DNA of 33,064 nt, taken from positions 1-33,064 of the forward strand of contig JALWZV010000088.1 of NCBI GenBank assembly GCA_027002315.1, given 5' to 3'. The translations under genes were made by a program, and so were the position numbers. The notes below the pieces were generated by a model, which saw only the letters and a program-made list of their open reading frames with translations, made no database searches and was not told where the DNA came from. The DNA is from Candidatus Roizmanbacteria bacterium. Lineage in GTDB: Bacteria > Patescibacteriota > Microgenomatia > UBA1406 > GWC2-37-13. This document shows positions 1-6,630 of this stretch, piece after piece (the stretch's first letter is position 1; every line of letters begins with the position of its first letter).

Positions 1-258
1 AAGGGTTTGGTTGATGTAGGATATAATAAGCATCACAGGATTGCTCATAAGAGAGATGAGTTTTCTAATAAAAGAGGGGTTCATATTAACGGAATAGAAG
101 CTTTTTGGTCATTCACTAAAAGGCGTTTAATAAAATTCAATGGAGTTAAGAAGAATTTCTATCTTCATATTAAAGAATGTGAGTGGAGATGGAATAAAAC
201 TAAAACCCAAATGGAACAAGAATTAGTTAAAATTTTAAAGAAATACAATAAAAATTAA
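1..258 (+). mobile_element. IS1595-family (ISXO2-like) transposase, C-terminal part
   Basis: The reading frame is already open at base 1, so the gene starts outside the window and only about 85 C-terminal residues are seen. The stretch HINGIEAFWSFTKRRLIKFN followed by YLHIKECEWRWN is the typical end of the DDE transposase domain of IS1595/ISXO2 elements, including the late acidic residue in the NGIE motif and the ECEWR(W/Y)N signature. It would cut and join DNA for element movement. It ends with TAA and is followed by AT-rich noncoding DNA that should hold the right end of the element. Family assignment is from remembered motif similarity; whether the copy is intact cannot be judged. Confidence 0.85.
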
Positions 259-371
259 TAATTTGCTAGTCAAGAGCCTTTTTAATTAAGGTTTTTTACT
301 CTTTATTCTTTATTCGTTATTCATTACTTAGAAATTAGTAATATTATTAATTAATATACCCTAGGGGAGTA
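259..371. other. Noncoding DNA downstream of transposase; probable IS right end
   Basis: AT-rich intergenic DNA. The terminal inverted repeat of the IS1595-type element should lie here, and the stretch around 265-285 just after the stop is the best candidate, but the left end is outside the window, so neither the inverted repeat nor a target duplication can be confirmed. Positions 298-330 carry the low-complexity TTTATTC/TTATTCG pattern that recurs near 27.6 kb. Confidence 0.35.
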
Positions 372-385
372 TAGTATTTATACTA
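372..385. repeat. Short perfect inverted repeat over a gene end
   Basis: TAGTAT-TT-ATACTA is a 6-bp perfect palindrome with a 2-base loop. It overlaps the TAG stop of the minus-strand metallopeptidase gene. A second imperfect hairpin around CCTAGGGG lies just beyond at 355-371. Together they could help end transcription of that gene, but there is no clear U-tract. Confidence 0.3.
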
Positions 386-751
386 AAATATAGAGTTAAA
401 CAACTTCTCTACTACCCTATTGTTTATCCTATGGTAACGCCCCTTATGAGACAATAATGCGCCTGAAAAAGTTTTAGGAATATGAAGCAGTTCATGAATT
501 AAGGTCTTAAGTTTTTCTTTTTCACTAAGTTTGTCAAATCGTTTGGCATTCACCTCTATTATGTAATGAGGTTCCATTCCCAGCACATCTTTAAATAACT
601 TTGGTATTCCCCAAATACGAGCTATTGCTCGGGTTTTAGCGTCATACGAGCGAATACAGTGAATATTTTCTTTATTTATATAAGAAAATTTTAGTTTATC
701 AATCAAGTCATCTATTATCAATTTGATTTCTGGAGCTTTAGAATATTTCAT
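383..751 (-). CDS. Small putative metallopeptidase (HELLH, COG4900/phage-metallopeptidase type)
   Basis: A 122-residue cytoplasmic protein with a zincin motif HELLH at residues 86-90 followed by IP, matching the HELxHxP pattern of small predicted metallopeptidases (COG4900 / phage metallopeptidase type). The two His and the Glu would bind and activate zinc water. A later His-rich stretch (SHKGRYH, 101-107) could give the third ligand. No signal peptide or membrane segment is seen. The ATG at 749-751 is preferred to the TTG one codon upstream; an AAGAGA stretch just before could be a weak ribosome-binding site. It lies 15 bases after the prepilin peptidase gene on the same strand, so the two may be co-transcribed. 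The substrate is unknown. Confidence 0.7.
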   Translation of the reverse strand: MKYSKAPEIKLIIDDLIDKLKFSYINKENIHCIRSYDAKTRAIARIWGIPKLFKDVLGMEPHYIIEVNAKRFDKLSEKEKLKTLIHELLHIPKTFSGALLSHKGRYHRINNRVVEKLFNSIF

Positions 752-766
752 CAAATCTCTTAAACT

Positions 767-1546
767 CTATTTGTATAAATGTGAAAATAGTTGCCAAATC
801 CTGTCGCCAAAGAACATCATCGAGATTACGCCCATTACTAAGAAAGGTCCAAAAGCTATCTGACTTTTTAATCTCTTCTTTTGTAAAATTAACAAAATTA
901 TTCCTACACTTGCACCCAAAACAAAAGCTATATAAATAGCTAATAGTCCACCCTTCAAACCTAACAAAAATCCCATATTTAAGGCTAACTTAACATCTCC
1001 AAAACCCATACCTTTTCCTTTTGTAACCACAAACAAACCCAATATCGGCAAAGTTACAGCTATTGATGCCAATATCAAGGCTCCTATCTCTCTCCATGTT
1101 AGAGGAAGTAATAAATAAATTAACAATGTCACTATAAAAAGCAGTATCTGAGATTCATCGGTTATAATTTGATACTTTAAATCCGAAAAGAATATAATTA
1201 TCAACAAAGAGATTACCACAAGATATAGTGATCTAACAAGCATCGTCGTGTGTATCGGTAAGTACATCCACGTCAAAACAAAAGCTAAACCGGTAATAAA
1301 CTCTACTAGCGGATAATAAAAAGATATTCTTTTGTGACAACAGCGAGTTTTGCCTCTAAGTAAGAAAAAGGATAGTATGGGAATTAAGTCGTACCAGGCT
1401 ATCTTTTTTTTACAATAATCACAGTATGATCTTCCGAGAATAGACTCTCCTGATACCCATCTGTCAATTAACACATTTAAAAATGAACCTATGGCTAATC
1501 CTAGTATAAAGATAAAAGTTAATGTAAACACCTCAAAATCTATCAT
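767..1546 (-). CDS. pilD: Prepilin peptidase (type IV leader peptidase, A24)
   Basis: A membrane aspartyl protease that cleaves, and usually N-methylates, type IV pilin-like precursors. The 259 residues show multiple hydrophobic segments, the N-terminal GSFLNVLIDR motif, a Cys pair CDYC (42-45), and both catalytic Asp motifs: D122 in SDLKYQIITD and D184 in GFGDVKL. PLVEF (79-83) marks the end of the cytoplasmic insertion domain. The second zinc Cys pair is irregular (TRCC at 67-70, where CxxC is usual), so only three of the four canonical Cys line up. The start is ATG at 1546, with TATAAT seven bases upstream. No pilin genes are in view. Confidence 0.92.
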   Translation of the reverse strand: MIDFEVFTLTFIFILGLAIGSFLNVLIDRWVSGESILGRSYCDYCKKKIAWYDLIPILSFFLLRGKTRCCHKRISFYYPLVEFITGLAFVLTWMYLPIHTTMLVRSLYLVVISLLIIIFFSDLKYQIITDESQILLFIVTLLIYLLLPLTWREIGALILASIAVTLPILGLFVVTKGKGMGFGDVKLALNMGFLLGLKGGLLAIYIAFVLGASVGIILLILQKKRLKSQIAFGPFLVMGVISMMFFGDRIWQLFSHLYK

Positions 1547-1553
1547 AGATAAG

Positions 1554-1559
1554 ATTATA
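1554..1559 (-). promoter_or_regulatory. -10 element (TATAAT) of prepilin peptidase, leaderless type
   Basis: A perfect TATAAT on the minus strand ends 7 bases before the ATG at 1546. Transcription would begin at or within a base or two of the start codon. No Shine-Dalgarno is present and no convincing -35 was found. Confidence 0.6.
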
Positions 1560-1592
1560 AATTATAGAACATTTTCCGTAATAAGTATGAAG

Positions 1593-1598
1593 TATAAT
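1593..1598 (+). promoter_or_regulatory. -10 element (TATAAT) of nucleotidyltransferase gene, leaderless type
   Basis: A perfect TATAAT ends 7 bases before the ATG at 1606, with no ribosome-binding site between. It is divergent from the prepilin peptidase promoter about 35 bases away. Confidence 0.6.
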
Positions 1599-1605
1599 TT
1601 AGACG

Positions 1606-2472
1606 ATGAAACAAGAAAGTGCCATATTGTCGGTATTGAAGTATTTTGACAACTTCCAGTATCCTCCTACATTAAGAGAGATTTGGTTATTCTCTCCAAC
1701 TTTATGTAATAAAAAAAGGTGTCAGTTAATCTTAAATAAGCTAATAAAGGAAAAAAGAGTTAAACGTATTATGATAAATAAGGAGTCTCGATACTCCTTG
1801 AGAGACATCTCTAAACGCAACCTTACGTTAAGATTTAAACTAACCAAAAAAAAGTTAAAAAAGATCGAAAAATACTCATCAATATTAAAATTGTTTCCTC
1901 AAATTAAATTTTTAGGAATCTCTGGAAGTTTATCTGTTTTAGCAAGAAATAAAGATGATGATATAGATGTTTTTATAATCACAAGCAGAAACAGATTGTG
2001 GTTTGGAAGATTTATAGCCACCATTCTTGCTATTACTATAGGATTAAAAAGGGAAAGAGGGCTACAAAAAGCCCCTGATAAACTGTGTTTAAACCTTTTT
2101 TTTGACTCTAAAGATCTAACTATTCCTGAATCTAAACGTAATATTTACATTGCTCACGAACTCCTACAACTTAAACCAATCATTACTAAAAGCAACGCAT
2201 ACTCTCAATTATTAGAAGCGAATGCATGGGTTAGTAAATTATTGCCAAACACAAAAGGTATCTTCCAGAAAAACCTTATTAATACAAACATTGATATAAC
2301 AACGCATACTAACTTTATCGGAGACATCATAGAAAAAATTTTAAAGAAAATACAGTTGTTTATAATCAATCGTCACAAAACTACTGAGTTAATAACAAAC
2401 ACTCAACTATGGTTTTTTCCTCAGGATTTTGAAAAAATCATAATGAAGAAGCTAAAAAAAGGTCGTGTTTGA
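1606..2472 (+). CDS. Nucleotidyltransferase-fold protein with N-terminal winged-helix-like region
   Basis: A 288-residue protein. Residues 1-65 look like a winged helix (ILSVLKYFDNFQYPPTLREI followed by helix-turn-helix-like basic segments). Residues 102-126 carry the nucleotidyltransferase signature: LGISGSLS, then DDDIDVFIIT, where SGS and the D119-x-D121 pair would bind the nucleotide and metals. This resembles the pol-beta-type fold proteins seen often in CPR genomes. It could nucleotidylate a protein, RNA or small molecule; the substrate cannot be read from the sequence. The C-terminal 150 residues are helical and uncharacterised. The TGA stop at 2470-2472 touches the -10 of the following tRNA gene. 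Confidence 0.6.
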   Translation: MKQESAILSVLKYFDNFQYPPTLREIWLFSPTLCNKKRCQLILNKLIKEKRVKRIMINKESRYSLRDISKRNLTLRFKLTKKKLKKIEKYSSILKLFPQIKFLGISGSLSVLARNKDDDIDVFIITSRNRLWFGRFIATILAITIGLKRERGLQKAPDKLCLNLFFDSKDLTIPESKRNIYIAHELLQLKPIITKSNAYSQLLEANAWVSKLLPNTKGIFQKNLINTNIDITTHTNFIGDIIEKILKKIQLFIINRHKTTELITNTQLWFFPQDFEKIIMKKLKKGRV

Positions 2473-2478
2473 TATAAT
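2473..2478 (+). promoter_or_regulatory. -10 element (TATAAT) of tRNA-Arg
   Basis: TATAAT lies 18 bases before the 5' end of the tRNA and directly after the stop codon of the upstream gene. It would give a pre-tRNA leader of about 12 bases. No good -35 was seen. Confidence 0.5.
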
Positions 2479-2496
2479 TAGAAACACTTAAATTTA

Positions 2497-2568
2497 GCCG
2501 ATATAGTTCAATGGACAGAACAGACCCCTCCTAAGGGTCAGATGGAGGTTCGATTCCCCCTATCGGCA
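2497..2568 (+). tRNA. tRNA-Arg, anticodon CCT
   Basis: A cloverleaf can be drawn by eye. The acceptor GCCGATA pairs with TATCGGC, and the D-stem GTTC pairs with GAAC. The anticodon stem GACCC/GGGTC encloses loop CTCCTAA, giving anticodon CCT (Arg, AGG codons). The T-arm GGAGG/CCCCC has loop TTCGATT. One T-stem position is an A-C mismatch, while the TTCGATT loop is standard. The discriminator is A and the CCA end is not encoded. The last 9 bases overlap, on the opposite strand, the end of the glycosyltransferase gene. Confidence 0.92.
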
Positions 2569-3309
2569 CAAATATTCTTGTATAACCAGATAGATAAACT
2601 TTGCTAATCTTAACTGTCTCTTAATCCTCCAAGGTTGTACTAACAACCTAAAAAACCATTCTAATCCCATTTTTCTTAAAAAGTAAGGAGCCCGTGGTAC
2701 TTTTTTCCCCAAAAAATCAAAACCTCCTCCTACTCCCATACAAAAAATTCCATTTAGTTTTTCTCTATTGTTCCATATCCAACGCTCTTGATAGGGCGAT
2801 CCAAAAGCAACAAATATTAAATGAGGCTTGAACTCGGACACTATAGAAATTAGTTTCTCATTTTCCTTCTCAGAATATTTACGAGCATTTTTCAACCCCT
2901 CAACTCCCATAAAGCTATTTGTCTTAAACTCTTCATTATAGCAATTAGATAGCTTGTCTGCTAAATTATCCCTACCCCCAATGAACATTATTCGTATGCG
3001 CATCTTTGTTGATATTTTTATCAACTCACTCATCAAATCTACTCCTGTTATTCTCTCTGCTTTCTTTCCTTTTAGTATTCTGCCTGCTACAACAGTCCCA
3101 ACCCCATCACAAATTTTAAGCTGGGCTCTTCTTAATATCTCATAAAAACCATCATCTTCTTGGGCAAGGACTAAATTTTCTGGATTCAGAGACACAATAT
3201 GATAAAACTTCTCTTTGTTTTTGACGTATTTTTCAAATTCATATAGGATATCCTTTTTTGTAGAGACGTCATCTAATAATTTACTTATGCTCTTGTCAGT
3301 TTTTATCAT
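2560..3309 (-). CDS. WecG/TagA/CpsF-family glycosyltransferase (GT26)
   Basis: Transfers an N-acetyl-mannosamine-type sugar from a UDP donor to a lipid-linked acceptor during cell-surface polymer synthesis; the exact sugar is not known here. The 249 residues match the GT26 pattern: LNPENL (41-46), the conserved Asp in ICDGVGTV (D68), RITGVDL (86-92), FVAFGSPYQE, MGVGGGFDFLGKKVPRAP, then GLEWFFRL and a basic C-terminal membrane-binding tail (PWRIKRQLRLAKF). The start ATG at 3309 follows a TATATT hexamer by 6 bases. The last three codons and the TAG stop run antisense into the tRNA-Arg gene. The gene stands alone, without a visible polysaccharide cluster. Confidence 0.9.
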   Translation of the reverse strand: MIKTDKSISKLLDDVSTKKDILYEFEKYVKNKEKFYHIVSLNPENLVLAQEDDGFYEILRRAQLKICDGVGTVVAGRILKGKKAERITGVDLMSELIKISTKMRIRIMFIGGRDNLADKLSNCYNEEFKTNSFMGVEGLKNARKYSEKENEKLISIVSEFKPHLIFVAFGSPYQERWIWNNREKLNGIFCMGVGGGFDFLGKKVPRAPYFLRKMGLEWFFRLLVQPWRIKRQLRLAKFIYLVIQEYLCR

Positions 3310-3315
3310 TGTATG

Positions 3316-3321
3316 AATATA
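3316..3321 (-). promoter_or_regulatory. -10 element (TATATT) of GT26 gene, leaderless type
   Basis: TATATT on the minus strand ends 6 bases before the ATG at 3309, with no ribosome-binding site between. Confidence 0.45.
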
Positions 3322-3524
3322 GGATTACTTATTTTGAATAAAAATACTAAGATTTTTAGAGAATGTACAAAATTTATGAACAAGGTGTATATTGTTTATA
3401 AGGTTCATATTGAAAATATTACTCAATTATTAATTTTTTATATAATAAATACTATGTCTGCATCATTCTTCAATTGTCTTAATTGTTTATAAATTATTCT
3501 TTATATAGATGAAAAACTATTCGG

Positions 3525-4535
3525 CTACTTTATAGCATCTTTGTAACTATCCAAATTCTCTATCGCCATGCCCACTCCTCGAATTACACAAAACAATGGT
3601 TCCTCAACAACAAACGTGGGAACACCTGTGTAATATGAAAAATATCTATCTATATTTTTCAATAATGCCGTTCCCCCAGATAAAACAATTCCTTTATCTA
3701 CAATATCAGATGCCAACTCGGGTGGAGCTTGTGCTAGAACGTCTTTTACTCCTGAAAGAATCTCTTTTAGTGGTTTTTGTATCGCTTTATTTATGCTTTT
3801 TTCTCCGATCTTCAAAATCGTCGGTAGACCCGTTTGAAAGTCCCTACCCTTAACCTCTGTCATCCTCTCTTTATAATCAGAAGACTCCTCTATCAAAGCA
3901 TTCCCTATCTTAATCTTTATCTCTTCTGCTGTTCTCTCACCTATTAAAAGGTTGTGATGCTTTCTCATATGAGTAATTATTACCTCATCTAGTTTAGTTC
4001 CAGCTGTTCTCACAGTTTTGTACACAACCAATTGTCCCAGCGAAATAATTGCAATCTCAGCAGTACCTCCGCCCATATTCACTATCATATGACCAGATGG
4101 ATGAGAAATAGGAAGTTTTGCACCAATTGCAGCGGCTAAAGGCTCTTCTATCAAGTAGACATTAGAAACACCGGCCTGCTTACAAGCAGATACCACCGCC
4201 CTTTTTTCTACTTGACTAGCTCCACCAGGAATGGATATCATAACCTCAGGCCATAATACTCTTCCCTTCAAGGATTTTTTAAGAAAATAAGTAATCATAG
4301 CAGAAGTTGTTGTGTAGTTGGCTATAACGCCTTCTTTCATTGGCCTAGAAGCTACTATGCTTCCAGGCGTTCTTCCTAACATCTCACGCGCATCGTCTCC
4401 TACAGCCAATATCCGATTATTCTCTAATGAATAAGCAACAACTGTTGGTTCATTTAACACTATTCCCTTTCCAGCAATATACACTAAAGTGTTAGCGGTA
4501 CCAAGATCGATTCCTACTTTCTGACGAAAAAACAT
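3525..4535 (-). CDS. mreB: Rod-shape protein MreB (actin homologue)
   Basis: A bacterial actin that polymerises on the inner membrane and guides cell-wall synthesis. At 336 residues it is normal length. The phosphate-1 loop VGIDLGTANTLVYI (7-20), RPMKEGVIA (64-72), IEEPLAAAIGA (129-139), GERTAEEIKIKIG and the adenosine motif IVLSGGTALLKN are all present. The phosphate-2 motif is unusual: IVNMGGGTAEIA (151-162), where most MreBs have Asp-Ile-Gly-Gly-Gly-Thr, so the nucleotide-site Asp is Asn153. GGDxMDE is TAGTKLDE. No mreC, mreD or rodA genes lie nearby. The start at 4535 has no Shine-Dalgarno; a TATAAT further upstream (near 4585) would give a leader of about 40 bases. Confidence 0.95.
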   Translation of the reverse strand: MFFRQKVGIDLGTANTLVYIAGKGIVLNEPTVVAYSLENNRILAVGDDAREMLGRTPGSIVASRPMKEGVIANYTTTSAMITYFLKKSLKGRVLWPEVMISIPGGASQVEKRAVVSACKQAGVSNVYLIEEPLAAAIGAKLPISHPSGHMIVNMGGGTAEIAIISLGQLVVYKTVRTAGTKLDEVIITHMRKHHNLLIGERTAEEIKIKIGNALIEESSDYKERMTEVKGRDFQTGLPTILKIGEKSINKAIQKPLKEILSGVKDVLAQAPPELASDIVDKGIVLSGGTALLKNIDRYFSYYTGVPTFVVEEPLFCVIRGVGMAIENLDSYKDAIK

Positions 4536-4591
4536 AAAACAACAGGTTGATAAAATAATAAAAAAGTACCCCCGAGTAACAAATAATATTA

Positions 4592-4597
4592 TACAAT
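4592..4597 (+). promoter_or_regulatory. -10 element (TACAAT) of PEGA gene, leaderless type
   Basis: TACAAT ends 10 bases before the ATG at 4608. An overlapping TATAAA ends 5 bases before it, so the start site would be within a few bases of the start codon either way. The same AT-rich stretch may also serve mreB on the other strand. Confidence 0.4.
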
Positions 4598-4607
4598 ATA
4601 AACTATT

Positions 4608-5819
4608 ATGAGGGGTTTAGTTATACGTATTTTAGGGATAGCTGTTTTCTTGTTGGTTTTATCTGTACTAATATTATATGCCAAAGGCTATAGACTTAAT
4701 AAAAAAAACGGGCAATTCAACGCTAATGGCATTATAGCGATACATTCACAACCAAAAGCAGCTAAAGTATACATTAATGATAAACTAAAAGGTGTCTCTG
4801 ATCTTAACTTAACTTTACTACCCGATAAATACACAATTAAGGTCTCAAAGGCTGGTTATACTGACTGGACCAAGACAGTTAAATTAGAACCAGAGGTTGT
4901 GCTAAGTTTTAATGCCTTACTTTTCCCAAAGAACCCATCACTCTCTCCTTTAACAAACATAGGTGTGGTTAAAGCTATTCCTATAGACCAAACAGATAAG
5001 ATTCTTGTTTTCTCTCAAAAAAATAAACCTAAGACAGATGGTATATATATCTTCGAGACAAATAAAACACCTATCAGCTTTAACAACCCGTTAAAACAAA
5101 TCCTTTTATTAAAAAATTTGCCTCTTGAACAGCAAAAAATTGACCTTAAAGAAACTAGTGTTATGTTTTCGCCGAATTATGACCAATTTATCCTTACCAC
5201 AGGAGATGATCATAAATTTCTACTCTCGGTTGACCAAAAAAACACAGAGCTCTCAGATATAACATCATCTGCTGAATCATTAATTTCAGCTTGGCAGGAG
5301 AAAGAAAATACCAAAAATCAAAAAATTATAGAAACTTTTCCTAAAGAGATTCAAAAAATTGCTTCAGACTCATTTCATATTATTTCCTTATCCCCTAATA
5401 AGTTGAAAGTCCTTTATCAAGCAAAAGAGTCTATCACGATTCCAAAAATCATTAAAAAAACAATTCCGGGAATTAACCAAGAACCACAACAAAGGACAAT
5501 AGTAAAAGGAGCTATATATGTTTATGATGAAAAAGAAGACTTAAATTTCTTGATTAAGCCTGTATCTTGGTCAAAGTCATTAAAGAGTAATATTACAGAT
5601 ATCTTACGATGGCACCCTGACTCAACACATTTATTTGAGATAACACAAAAAAGTATATTAGCGTTTGAGTATGACGGAACCAACAAAACAACAGTTTACT
5701 CAGGACCTTTTGAGAACAACTTCTTTAATCTGACTAGTGATGGAGAGCTTATAATCACAGCCAATCTCAATCCTAAAAATAATCTTTTGCCAGATCTGTA
5801 CCTAGTTGGTATTAAGTAA
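4608..5819 (+). CDS. Membrane-anchored PEGA-domain protein
   Basis: A 403-residue protein with one N-terminal membrane segment (about 5-25) and an outside-facing body. Residues about 40-105 form a PEGA domain: AIHSQPKAAKVYINDKLKGV, LLPDKYTIKVSKAGYTDW and a short tail, a surface beta-sandwich often found in CPR and S-layer-like proteins. The remainder is beta-rich and resembles a degenerate WD40/TolB-like propeller (blades such as SLSPNKLKVLYQAK and WHPDSTHLFEITQ). The sortase gene begins only 4 bases after its TAA, so the two form an operon. No LPxTG-type signal is visible in the protein itself. A structural or binding role at the cell surface is inferred. Confidence 0.75.
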   Translation: MRGLVIRILGIAVFLLVLSVLILYAKGYRLNKKNGQFNANGIIAIHSQPKAAKVYINDKLKGVSDLNLTLLPDKYTIKVSKAGYTDWTKTVKLEPEVVLSFNALLFPKNPSLSPLTNIGVVKAIPIDQTDKILVFSQKNKPKTDGIYIFETNKTPISFNNPLKQILLLKNLPLEQQKIDLKETSVMFSPNYDQFILTTGDDHKFLLSVDQKNTELSDITSSAESLISAWQEKENTKNQKIIETFPKEIQKIASDSFHIISLSPNKLKVLYQAKESITIPKIIKKTIPGINQEPQQRTIVKGAIYVYDEKEDLNFLIKPVSWSKSLKSNITDILRWHPDSTHLFEITQKSILAFEYDGTNKTTVYSGPFENNFFNLTSDGELIITANLNPKNNLLPDLYLVGIK

Positions 5820-5823
5820 TTCC

Positions 5824-6624
5824 ATGAAGCATAAAGACAAACATTATAATGCTACAAATATTTCGCATCGTCTTAATGAGTTATATAATAAATCTGATAC
5901 CGAAAAGAAAAACAATGCTCAAACATTTGAATATTTTAAAACACTAACTCTACGTACCTTAGGCAACTTCTTAATATTAACCTCCTTGTTCTTTCTCATA
6001 AAAACATTTTATATGCCAGTTGCAGAAGAAGTACGTTATTACGCTGATAAAAAAAGAGGAATTACATACGAAGTTGCGGACACATCAAAATTTTCTTACG
6101 AACAATTACAGGAAGTCAGACAAAAAGGGGCTTTATCTAAACTCCTCAAAAACAAGAAAATAAAACTACTTATACCACCTGACCCTAAATTTAGTATCGT
6201 TATTCCTAAGATAGCAGCCAATTCTATTATAATTCCAAATGTTGACCCTTCTAACGAAAAAGAGTACTTGGCCGCACTTAAGAAGGGTGTTGCTCACACA
6301 AAAGGAACAGCCTTTCCAGGTCAGCCAGGACACATCTTTCTCTTCGCTCACTCAACAGATTACTTTTGGAATGTAGGACGATACAATGCTGTTTTTTATC
6401 TGTTATATAAACTAGAGAAGGGCGATGAGATTGATATTTTCTATAATAATCAGCGCTTTGTTTATAAAGTGATTGATAAAACCATAATCACACCAGATCA
6501 AGTAGAGTACTTAACTAGAAAAACCAATAAAGAGTTTCTAACGTTGCAAACTTGCTGGCCACCAGGAACAACTTTAAAAAGGATACTTGTATTTGCTGTA
6601 AGAGTTAGTGACCTAAATAAATAA
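5824..6624 (+). CDS. Sortase (class E/D-like transpeptidase)
   Basis: A membrane cysteine transpeptidase that anchors or crosslinks surface proteins. Counting from the ATG at 5824 there are 266 residues: a cytoplasmic stretch 1-44, a membrane segment 46-64, and a sortase domain from about 120. The catalytic triad is readable: His176 in FLFAHSTD, Cys244 in LQTCWPPGT and Arg253 in LKRILVF. An in-frame TTG at 5806 would overlap the previous gene; the ATG is preferred because it makes a compact 4-base gap. It is co-transcribed with the PEGA protein, which may be a partner. No sorting-signal substrates were recognised in the window. Confidence 0.92.
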   Translation: MKHKDKHYNATNISHRLNELYNKSDTEKKNNAQTFEYFKTLTLRTLGNFLILTSLFFLIKTFYMPVAEEVRYYADKKRGITYEVADTSKFSYEQLQEVRQKGALSKLLKNKKIKLLIPPDPKFSIVIPKIAANSIIIPNVDPSNEKEYLAALKKGVAHTKGTAFPGQPGHIFLFAHSTDYFWNVGRYNAVFYLLYKLEKGDEIDIFYNNQRFVYKVIDKTIITPDQVEYLTRKTNKEFLTLQTCWPPGTTLKRILVFAVRVSDLNK

Positions 6625-6630
6625 TAAAAG

